In this document: piece after piece, positions 1-6,425 of the stretch
Layout of the letters: every line of letters begins with the position of its first letter
How positions within the stretch are numbered: position 1 is the stretch's first letter
Origin: CAYPHA01 sp964410215
Lineage (GTDB): Bacteria > Calditrichota > Calditrichia > Calditrichales > CAYPHA01
DNA length: 9,268 nt
Direction of reading: 5' to 3'
Assembly: GCA_964410215.1 (NCBI GenBank)
Contig: CAYPHA010000118.1
Coordinates: forward strand, 1-9,268
The notes under the pieces: model-generated
Database searches by the model: none
Told to the model about the DNA's origin: nothing
Seen by the model: the letters and a program-made list of their open reading frames with translations, nothing else
Translations under genes and position numbers: made by a program

Positions 1-766
1 GAATTTTATGGTTCGCGCCATGGGCTTCAAACCGGATGTTGTTTGCCGACATTTCAGCGACCTGATCCCAATTTAAAAACCGATCTGAATGCTCCGGCAT
101 CGTATCTTTATCTGCCAACAAGTGCAATTCACTAAGGAGAGAATTTCGGGTACCCTCATTATGCAATTTAAGGCTTACATGCAAATCATCGATCCATTTC
201 TTGGGTTGAAGATCAGGATTGGTGCTATTTTGTATATTATATTTCTCCAGTATTGTTGTCAGAAAAGCTTGTTCCAGTTCACCATTATTAATTTTATGAA
301 GAATTTGCGTAAGCTGAAAACGAAGCTCTTCCTGCCAGAAAGTCTTATCCGTTCCGATAAACGCCGTCGATAAAAAAATGATGGCCGGCAGATTGTTTTT
401 TTTCTGCAACGGGTAGGCGTTTTTATAATTATCAAGCCAGCCGTCATCGAAGGTGATCAGGCAGGACTTACTTTGAAATGGTATTTTTTCATTCAGTTTC
501 TTTTTAAATTCCGCTCCATCGATGACATGAAAGTGGTTCCGCAAATAATTAAGCTGCTTTTCAAACGTTTTACTATTTACAATGATTGCTTCATGTGAAA
601 AAGTATTTGTCCTTTCCTGATCAGTAAGCACCCTGTGATACATTAACACAACAGCTTTCCGGTGCAGCTTGTAATGTAAAATCAGGTGCAGCATCCCCGA
701 ATAATGAAGACCATAGGCAACAAGTGTTTTTACGAAAAATATCGTAGAATGTAGAAAATTTTTCAT
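1..766 (-). CDS. Polysaccharide deacetylase (NodB-like, carbohydrate esterase 4 type), C-terminus cut by window edge
   Basis: This frame is open from an ATG at 764-766 to the left edge, giving 255 residues without a stop. Three marks of the NodB/CE4 family are visible: a MYHRV strand near residues 42-46, the metal and catalytic motif TFDDGW at 105-110 (D107, D108), and a second metal motif HGANH at 249-253 (HxxxH). Such enzymes remove acetyl groups from amino sugars or sugar hydroxyls using a divalent metal. About 140 residues separate the two metal motifs, far more than in a compact NodB domain, so there is an insertion at roughly 136-235. The N-terminus (1-35) is hydrophobic and basic but is not a clear cleavable signal peptide, so location is uncertain. 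It begins 11 nt after the stop of the acyltransferase at 778-1830, with no obvious Shine-Dalgarno, so it is probably the next gene of that operon. Likely role: trimming acetyl groups from the polysaccharide or a precursor. The family call is firm; the substrate is unknown. Confidence 0.9.
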   Translation of the reverse strand, partial: MKNFLHSTIFFVKTLVAYGLHYSGMLHLILHYKLHRKAVVLMYHRVLTDQERTNTFSHEAIIVNSKTFEKQLNYLRNHFHVIDGAEFKKKLNEKIPFQSKSCLITFDDGWLDNYKNAYPLQKKNNLPAIIFLSTAFIGTDKTFWQEELRFQLTQILHKINNGELEQAFLTTILEKYNIQNSTNPDLQPKKWIDDLHVSLKLHNEGTRNSLLSELHLLADKDTMPEHSDRFLNWDQVAEMSANNIRFEAHGANHKI

Positions 767-777
767 GTCAGATTGAT

Positions 778-1830
778 TTAATGGTTCATGAGCTTTGATT
801 TCAGAGATAAAAAAGCATTGGCTGCCAGATGAGCCGGGCTGGTCAGTGTTGCAGGATAAAAAATGAACGATTGATATTCCCTTGTCCGGACCGGCCACAT
901 GTGTTGCCATTTTTCCGCCGAACCCAGAAATTCATATCGTTCCAAATTATGTTCTATGGCATATTCTATCGAATCATGCATCAACAGAATGCCGGGCGAA
1001 CAGTGCGACCACTTTTCATCATACCCAATCTTTAATATCCATAAAACTTTCCGGTAAAGCCAACCCATCAACATGGCAATACGTTTCCCATCGACCGAGA
1101 GAAAGGAAATAAAAGCCTGTTTACTGCCGCTGACACGTTTAAACAGGGCGTTGAAAAAGGCTCCCAGCCGCGGTTTTTGAACGAGGGCGCTGTGATTGCG
1201 GCTCTTCCATGATCGTGATTCGATAGCATACGCTTCCTTGAGCAGCGACGCCACTTCGTCTTCTCCCGGGATTATAAATTCAGTATGTAATTGACCGTGC
1301 CGATCTGCACGCTTTTTTGCCCTGCGTAAATCATATTTCCTGCGGGATGTCATGCGGTCAAGAATCGAATCATGCGGAAGTCCGGTATCAATCCAGTGCG
1401 AAACGGTATTTATTTCCCTGAAATAGATACCCTTATTGTTCATCTGCTGACGAATTTGACCGGATAGCCGGGTATCATGGATCCGGTTTAATACCAACGG
1501 CGCTTTCAATGATACGATTCCTTTGACAAGCTCCTGCAGGGATGTTTCATCTGCATAAATAAATCCTGCCGGCTCGTATAAATGGGACGATCCCATGATT
1601 TCATACGATTTAAGCAGGTTTCTACGAACAGCAGCGAGCGGGGCGATGGCTTTGATTTTGCCATTATCTTTATATGTAACTACGTTCAGATGATTCTCCG
1701 GATATAAATGTTCTGCACAGCTGATGAACCAGTCAAATGATATCAGGGGGTTCTGAAAAGAACTGGTAAGTAAATCCCAGTCATCCCGGAGCTTTTGCAT
1801 ATCCCGTACGCTGGTAATCCGTTCGATCAT
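778..1830 (-). CDS. CelD/BioF2-like GNAT-fold acyltransferase (FemAB-related)
   Basis: This is a 350-residue protein starting at ATG 1828-1830 and ending with TAA. The N-terminal half has the pattern of the family: a short helix with LRDDWDLL near 14-21, an FDWF segment near 32-35, and a KAIAPLAAVRR strand. The central stretch (about 163-176) is basic, with SRRKYDLRRAKKR, like the region just after the first GNAT lobe in BcsL/CelD and FemAB proteins. The C-terminal half holds the second lobe: GKRIAMLMGW, then a helix HDSIEYAIEHNLERYEFLG and a GSAEKWQHMW segment that matches the GxxxxK..W pattern of its neighbours. No signal peptide or membrane segment is seen, so it is probably cytoplasmic. 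Relatives acylate sugars in cellulose or exopolysaccharide loci, or transfer amino acids; the donor here cannot be told. The start lies 2 nt after the glycosyltransferase stop codon, which indicates translational coupling. Confidence 0.85.
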   Translation of the reverse strand: MIERITSVRDMQKLRDDWDLLTSSFQNPLISFDWFISCAEHLYPENHLNVVTYKDNGKIKAIAPLAAVRRNLLKSYEIMGSSHLYEPAGFIYADETSLQELVKGIVSLKAPLVLNRIHDTRLSGQIRQQMNNKGIYFREINTVSHWIDTGLPHDSILDRMTSRRKYDLRRAKKRADRHGQLHTEFIIPGEDEVASLLKEAYAIESRSWKSRNHSALVQKPRLGAFFNALFKRVSGSKQAFISFLSVDGKRIAMLMGWLYRKVLWILKIGYDEKWSHCSPGILLMHDSIEYAIEHNLERYEFLGSAEKWQHMWPVRTREYQSFIFYPATLTSPAHLAANAFLSLKSKLMNH

Positions 1831-1832
1831 AA

Positions 1833-2873
1833 TTATCTTATTTTCCCAAGCAACCGTCTGCGTATATATAACAAAAGGGTAAACAGGTTAACCATTCCCG
1901 GAATTCTGGCCATTATATACAGCGTGACATATATGAGGGTAATATTACCAGATCTTAGCTTTTTATATTCTTTCAGTGTGGACAGAGCCTTTGTTTTACG
2001 GGATTCCTCAAGGGCATATCTTGCCTGCTCAAGGAGTAGATTACCTTCTATCTGATCCACACTCTTCCTGTGTTTTTTATAAAATTCCGGGTCTGCTTTC
2101 CAAACTCTGCGGATCAGCGCCAGGCGCCGTTCACAGTGTATAATCGGAGGGGCCTGAGTGATACGCTTGATCTCTTTATGGCTTCTATTCAGCGTCGTTG
2201 GATGATCTATATACATTACAGGATGTTCCCTTGTCAGACGCGCAAAAAAATCCCAATCGCCATAAGGTTCCTCCTCTATGAAACGAACTTCCTCAGGTAT
2301 GGCTGAGCGCCGAATGAGGCAAGTACTGGGAAGTACAAATGGTGTCAATAATAGGTCCTTGTATATGGAACCAAAATAAATCTCAAAATCACCATCAAGA
2401 TCTTTGATCTTCAAACCTGTCTTGCGGTAAACAACCTTTTTCTTATAAATATCAGTCCAAATCTGCTCTGACTTAAACCAGGTTTGTAAACCGTACTTGT
2501 GCACAATGCCGGAGCTATTAAAAATGTTGAATTCGCTGAAAGCATAGGGGACTTCGGGATGCAAGTCCATCAATCCAACCTGAAGTTCCAGTTTATACGG
2601 TTTCCAAAGGTCGTCATCATCAAGAAGTGCAATATACTTGCCTGATGCTGCTTTTAATGCTTTGTTACGGCCTGCATTCAACCCGGAATTTTTTTGCCAA
2701 ATATAGCGAATCTTTTCACCATATTTATTAATAACCTGCGGCGTTTCATCCGTCGATCCGTCATCGACAACGATCAGTTCGAAATCTTTATAACTCTGGT
2801 TTAAAACACTGTCAATGGCCTGCTTCAGCATGACGGCCCGGTTATAGGTGCTTATAATGACACTGACGGTCAT
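1833..2873 (-). CDS. Glycosyltransferase family 2 (GT-A fold)
   Basis: This is a 346-residue protein with a classic family 2 N-terminus: VSVIISTYNR at 3-12, nucleotide-binding VDDGSTDET at 36-44, the NSGLNAGRNKAL stretch at 62-73, and the metal-binding LLDDDDLW at 83-90, the equivalent of DxD. Such enzymes move a sugar from a nucleotide donor to a growing lipid-linked glycan on the cytoplasmic face of the inner membrane. A WDFFARLTREHPV segment near residue 207 fits the acceptor-side helix with the catalytic base region of this family. The last 35 residues carry a hydrophobic stretch (ITLIYVTLYIMARIPG and onward) ending in basic RRRLLGKIR, which may tether the protein to the membrane. The ATG (2871-2873) lies 1 nt after the TAA that would end the upstream acyltransferase frame at 2875-2877, so the two were built as a coupled pair. 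The sugar donor and linkage cannot be predicted. Confidence 0.93.
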   Translation of the reverse strand: MTVSVIISTYNRAVMLKQAIDSVLNQSYKDFELIVVDDGSTDETPQVINKYGEKIRYIWQKNSGLNAGRNKALKAASGKYIALLDDDDLWKPYKLELQVGLMDLHPEVPYAFSEFNIFNSSGIVHKYGLQTWFKSEQIWTDIYKKKVVYRKTGLKIKDLDGDFEIYFGSIYKDLLLTPFVLPSTCLIRRSAIPEEVRFIEEEPYGDWDFFARLTREHPVMYIDHPTTLNRSHKEIKRITQAPPIIHCERRLALIRRVWKADPEFYKKHRKSVDQIEGNLLLEQARYALEESRKTKALSTLKEYKKLRSGNITLIYVTLYIMARIPGMVNLFTLLLYIRRRLLGKIR

Positions 2874-3066
2874 ATTACGCTCTTTTATATTTGCCTCTTT
2901 GTTTTAAAAGATGTACAATCATTTGTTTCAGGAGGCTATACACATACGTGTACCATGTATTATATATCTCCAACTGCACATTCTTACGCACTATATTGGC
3001 AAACCGGTTTTTAAACGTTTCACTGCCCACGGTAAAATCAAATTCATGCAATTTTTTTCCTGAGGC

Positions 3067-3069
3067 TTA
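3067..3069 (-). other. Premature in-frame stop codon (TAA) in the acyltransferase
   Basis: On the minus strand the codons read KYLIE, then TAA, then ASGKKLHEFDF. In related proteins the same place is an uninterrupted helix of the kind seen as MIERACEAGFNIYHLG in the neighbour at 5208-6236. The residue replaced by the stop would sit in that helix. A single-base change (for example from AAA, GAA or CAA) would explain it. Other genes here also end in TAA, so general recoding of TAA is excluded. Confidence 0.8.
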
Positions 3070-3495
3070 TTCAATCAGATATTTAAGCATAACCTGACCC
3101 GGGGAATGTTTACGATACTTACTATTGAACGACGGTTTATACCAGATCATTTTTTGATTGTAAATAAACCCAAAATGATAAGCCAGTGGAATATTGTTGA
3201 AATTCAGTTGTGAAAAATGTATCCAGTTCTTTTCAAACAGGTGTTTAACCAGTTCAACATAAAACCGCCGGTTTTCCTGCTCCCTGAACAGACTGTTATC
3301 CTGCTTGAGATTGACTCTGTTAATATGTTGGTTGAAAAAGGAATTAAGTTGTTTTAAAACATCGCCTGAATCCGAGTGTTCGATATATTCCAGTTGTCCG
3401 TTTTTTTTGAAATAGTTATAGCGGCGGCGTAGTGTCCTCTTATTCAGGATTGCCTTCCGGTGTTTTTCGTCCTTTAATACGATTGCGGGACAATC

Positions 3496-3505
3496 NNNNN
3501 NNNNN
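3496..3505. other. Assembly gap (10 Ns)
   Basis: Ten undefined bases sit inside the acyltransferase. With exactly ten bases the left and right coding frames do not join. They join only if the true length leaves remainder 2 when divided by 3. The run is therefore probably a fixed-size placeholder and not a measured length. By comparison with the neighbours, only a few residues seem to be missing. Confidence 0.95.
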
Positions 3506-3958
3506 CGATTAATAATTTTTCAAGGTACTTCCGGTGTATTCGTGTGCAGATGTCTTTAACGATAGCGGTCGTTGAGGAATATTCCGGAATCTGATTGAGA
3601 TGAAGCGTATTCCAGGATAGCTTTTTCGAAAATAAAAACTCAAAAAGGGATACAATGATATCGGCTTTTTGTTCCGGAATGATAACATCACAGTAGTCGG
3701 ATTTTCCCTCTCCCACAAATTGAATCAACTCACCGAACATCCCATAATGTATTTTCATCAAAGGCGCAATGCCGGTGAGCCGGCCATCCGAAAACACCAG
3801 GAGGGTGCAGAGTTCACCACGGTCTCCGAAGACGTTCCACCAGGCCTGATGCCATTCAAATAGTTGAAAAACCGTATTGGTTTCATTCTTTTGCAGCAGG
3901 GCATTCCACTGCTCACGGTAGGGTAGAAGGTCATCGAAGCGGTTAATCAGTTGTATAT

Positions 3959-5164
3959 TCAATTTAATATTTCGTCAAACACTTTCCGGATTTTGTGTAT
4001 ACGGCGCCTGGTCAGGTAGGGATGGGTCGGCAGCGTCACGATGCTCCGCGATACGGCAATGCCGGATGCAGCCGTGCTCATTCCGGCATTCATGATACGC
4101 CTTACCTCGTCCACCTCGAATACCGATCGGGGATAGGATCCGCTCGCACCGATACCGGCCCGGTTCAATGCCCGGATCAGTTGATCTCTTTTATCGTCAT
4201 TAATGATCAGCGGTAGCCTCAAATATACCGGTTCACTGCCCTCAGGAGGATTTGGGACCATAAATTCGTTCTGATCTTCCAGTTTATCCATTAAACGGTG
4301 TGCATTCCGGATGCGCGTATCTGTAATTGTATCCAGTTTTTTCAGCATCACACCGGCCAGAGCGGCATGCAGGTTATTAAATGAAAAAAGAGGCATCTGC
4401 GCCTCATATCTTGTTTTTCCTAAATGCAGAAACGGTAACCGGTTGGGAATCCAGTACAGCAGTGGATGAAGGAAAATGGAATAGAACACGACCTTTAATA
4501 TGTAAACACAGTTTTGAATGAACGTCGGCGTTGGAAACTGATCGGCATATTCCTTCAATTTTTCAGCAATCGTATCCGAATTGGTAACAATGATCCCGCC
4601 TTCCAGGCTGGTAATATTTTTTCCCTTATCCAGGCTGAACAAACCGGCATCACCAAAAGTGCCGGCATAGCGGCCCGCTAACATAGCTCCCATGGACTGG
4701 GCGGCATCATCGATCATAAATATATCGTTCTTCCTGGCAATTTCTTCCATCCTGTCCAGTTTATTTGGTATACCGTATAAATTAGAGGAAACAATTGCCA
4801 GCACATTTTCAAAACCGGCTTTTTCCATTTCGCTATAATTATAATCCAGCGTATTTGTGTCAATATCCAGTATTCGGACCTTCAGACCCGCATATTCCAC
4901 GGACGCCGGAACCGAATAACACGTATAGGATGGAATGATCACTTCATTTCGTTTTTTATCATCCAGTTCATAGAGTGCTTTCAGCAGAAAAGCCATTCCG
5001 GTACGGCCGGTACTGAATGTAAAGCAATGCTTCATTCCGAACCTGCGCTTTAACCCATTTTTAAAAGTATCTACGGAATTTTCCTGTTTCAAAAGATTCC
5101 AAAACCACCTCGTCAGATCAGCGAGGGAGATGGGTGTTCCGGATGGGGCAAGATGATTAAACAT
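3959..5164 (-). CDS. DegT/DnrJ/EryC1/StrS-family PLP-dependent aminotransferase
   Basis: This is a 401-residue protein starting at ATG 5162-5164 and ending in TGA. It has the fold-type I layout of nucleotide-sugar aminotransferases: FSTGRTGMAFLLKAL at 50-64 (phosphate-binding turn), VIIPSYTCYSVPASVEYAG at 75-93, IDDAAQSMGA at 151-160 with D153 expected to contact the pyridine nitrogen and Q156 the ring, and FSLDKGKNIT at 176-185, where K182 is the probable PLP lysine, followed by EGG at 188-190. These enzymes put an amino group on a keto-sugar nucleotide, usually using glutamate. The N-terminus (FNHLAPSGTPI) resembles members found in exopolysaccharide clusters. A segment near 220-245 is hydrophobic (CVYILKVVFYSIFLHPLLYW), which is unusual for a soluble aminotransferase and may bind the membrane. 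The 3' end overlaps the TTG start of the next gene; the upstream gene ends 43 nt away. Some family members are dehydratases or cyclases, but the lysine favours an aminotransferase. Confidence 0.9.
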   Translation of the reverse strand: MFNHLAPSGTPISLADLTRWFWNLLKQENSVDTFKNGLKRRFGMKHCFTFSTGRTGMAFLLKALYELDDKKRNEVIIPSYTCYSVPASVEYAGLKVRILDIDTNTLDYNYSEMEKAGFENVLAIVSSNLYGIPNKLDRMEEIARKNDIFMIDDAAQSMGAMLAGRYAGTFGDAGLFSLDKGKNITSLEGGIIVTNSDTIAEKLKEYADQFPTPTFIQNCVYILKVVFYSIFLHPLLYWIPNRLPFLHLGKTRYEAQMPLFSFNNLHAALAGVMLKKLDTITDTRIRNAHRLMDKLEDQNEFMVPNPPEGSEPVYLRLPLIINDDKRDQLIRALNRAGIGASGSYPRSVFEVDEVRRIMNAGMSTAASGIAVSRSIVTLPTHPYLTRRRIHKIRKVFDEILN

Positions 5165-5207
5165 ATTATTTAAAGCAGGCTGGAAGTAAGATTTTAATAA
5201 TCAGGGA

Positions 5208-6236
5208 TCAGGGAATGGACCGTGCAATAGGTGGGCCGATGATTTGGGTCAGCCTAACCGGCATGGTTTGCCAGGTCTTGATCAACATTTTGTATTTTGG
5301 ATTGTCCACGTCAAGTGACGGTAATTCGGTTTTTTTGTGTAAAATATAGTCCCAGTATAATTGCTGCGGAAAAGCTTTCCATTTGTTTTTAAAATGCAGG
5401 TTACCGGAATCTTTGGACGACCGGCCCAGGTGATAGATGTTAAATCCGGCCTCACAGGCACGCTCGATCATCTTCCAGTATAAAAAATAGTTACTGCGCA
5501 GATGGCGGTAACGGGGTAAGGCATAGGTCCACATGCCCTCTACAGTATCTTTAAACAGTCCGTTAAACGCGACCGCGATGGGTTTATTCTCGTGATAGAC
5601 CCCGGTTATTTCGATGTACTCCTCCAGTTCCTGGACGATCTTATCGAAGAAATACCGGTTGTATATCGGCGTGCCCAGGTCACGCCAGCCTTCGGATAAT
5701 ATGTGATAGAAATCATCCATTAATTCCATTTTACCCGTACGAAAGTCCAGGCCGCTTTTGAACGATTTACGCAGCTCGTTGCGGTGCTTCGAAGAAAAAT
5801 TATTCCAAAGCACCTCCGGATCGTTGTCCAGGTTAATCGTCATGCTCACTTTGTGTGTCTTTTGAGGTAGGCTCTGATGTATTTCCCGCATATGGCGCAG
5901 TTCCGTGTAATCCACACCCAGCTTGCGGGACAGCTTTTCTGCTTCGTCCAGCAGGCACCGCTCTGTTTCAGGATTGTCAGCAACCAGACCGCCGAAATTG
6001 AGGAAGGGCATGGAACAGAGTATATTCCCGAAAAGCCGGCTCTTTAGATGGATCAAGGGGAGCACCCCGAGGACCTGGTCCGGTGACGCACACAGGATAT
6101 AATAGGTGTGATGCCCGAATACCTCTTCCATGATCTGTTTCCAGGCATACTTATGATAAAACGTGCCCTGGGCATGGGATGTTATAAAATCATCCCATTT
6201 GGGCTGATCCGTTAGGGAGGCGTAGCGTATGTGCAT
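5208..6236 (-). CDS. FemAB-like transferase of the exosortase/PEP-CTERM-associated type
   Basis: This is a 342-residue protein starting at ATG 6234-6236. Features recalled from the PEP-CTERM-associated FemAB family are present in order: an early FYHKYAWKQIMEEVFGHHTYYI stretch (about 26-47), GVLPLIHLKSRLFGN and PFLNFGG in the first lobe, KHRNELRKSFKSGL in the middle, DDFYHILSEGWRDLGTPIY near 172-190, and GRSSKDSGNLHFKNKW at 271-286 followed by P-QLYWDY. The two halves are GNAT-like lobes. Classical Fem proteins transfer amino acids from aminoacyl-tRNA to peptidoglycan precursors; in exosortase loci the role is unproven and is thought to lie in exopolysaccharide building. No signal peptide or membrane span is seen. 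No exosortase is visible in this window. The gene follows the kinase after a 189-nt spacer and precedes the aminotransferase by 43 nt. The family assignment rests on motif memory but the match is strong. Confidence 0.87.
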   Translation of the reverse strand: MHIRYASLTDQPKWDDFITSHAQGTFYHKYAWKQIMEEVFGHHTYYILCASPDQVLGVLPLIHLKSRLFGNILCSMPFLNFGGLVADNPETERCLLDEAEKLSRKLGVDYTELRHMREIHQSLPQKTHKVSMTINLDNDPEVLWNNFSSKHRNELRKSFKSGLDFRTGKMELMDDFYHILSEGWRDLGTPIYNRYFFDKIVQELEEYIEITGVYHENKPIAVAFNGLFKDTVEGMWTYALPRYRHLRSNYFLYWKMIERACEAGFNIYHLGRSSKDSGNLHFKNKWKAFPQQLYWDYILHKKTELPSLDVDNPKYKMLIKTWQTMPVRLTQIIGPPIARSIP

Positions 6237-6324
6237 AATAAGACTAATAAATTAAACGAATGTATAAATCAATTGTGAACCCACTTTGATAAATGCCAAA
6301 CAGGAGATTTTCATACGAATACTG

Positions 6325-6343
6325 GCCTGACGTCAGGACAGGC
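6325..6343. repeat. GC-rich palindrome between the kinase and femAB-like genes
   Basis: CCTGACGTCAGG at 6326-6337 is a perfect 12-base palindrome. It is also nested in a second possible pairing, GCCTG (6325-6329) with CAGGC (6339-6343). It lies 90 nt upstream of the femAB-like start in an otherwise AT-rich spacer. It could be part of an extragenic palindromic repeat, a dyad operator or a weak RNA hairpin. No T-run follows it on the minus strand, so a simple intrinsic terminator is not supported. Confidence 0.6.
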
Positions 6344-6376
6344 TTTCGGGATCTATTGATTTTACCGTACGTAGAG

Positions 6377-6397
6377 ATGCTGAAATGAATTCAGCAT
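6377..6397. repeat. Inverted repeat (8-bp arms, 5-nt loop), REP-like
   Basis: ATGCTGAA at 6377-6384 pairs perfectly with TTCAGCAT at 6390-6397 around a 5-nt loop. It starts about 30 nt after the kinase stop codon. From memory, similar strings (GATGCTGAA...TTCAGCATGAC) recur between genes in many environmental genomes of the FCB group, which would make this one copy of a dispersed palindromic element together with the palindrome at 6325-6343. Only this copy occurs in the window. It could stabilise the 3' end of the kinase transcript. No U-tract follows on the minus strand. Confidence 0.65.
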
Positions 6398-6425
6398 GAC
6401 ACCGTTGAACATTTTGAAGTAACTG

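Larger units (their letters stand above)
2875..3962 (-). pseudogene. FemAB/CelD-like acyltransferase broken by an in-frame TAA and an assembly gap
   Basis: The 5' part (3962 to 3507, 152 residues) starts at a TTG whose last two bases overlap the TGA of the aminotransferase; an in-frame TGA upstream leaves no ATG choice. It shows the family N-terminus: YREQWNALL, a FEWHQAWW segment, and GIAPLMK. Ten Ns follow. Past the gap a frame continues from 3495 with CPAI, then DEKHRKAILNKRTLRRR, FREQENRRFYVELV and IPLAYHFGFIY, all typical of the second half of these proteins. That frame hits TAA at 3067-3069 but stays open for another 63 codons, which encode the conserved C-terminal block HEFDFTVGSETFKNRFAN and end with TAA at 2875-2877, 1 nt before the glycosyltransferase ATG. 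Full length would be about 360 residues, normal for the family. The stop removes the C-terminal core, so the product is probably inactive unless the stop is a sequencing or assembly error. The shorter reading would be a CDS ending at 3067. Confidence 0.8.

Noticed and set aside
6244..6272. Possible minus-strand promoter, TTGATT-17-TATTAG, before the femAB-like gene
   Set aside because: Each box matches only 4 of 6 consensus bases in an AT-rich stretch and the -10 would end 7 nt before the ATG, leaving no room for a leader; chance is as likely.
6377..6397. Intrinsic terminator after the kinase gene
   Set aside because: The stem is AT-moderate with 8 bp and no run of U follows on the minus strand, so it was kept only as an inverted repeat.
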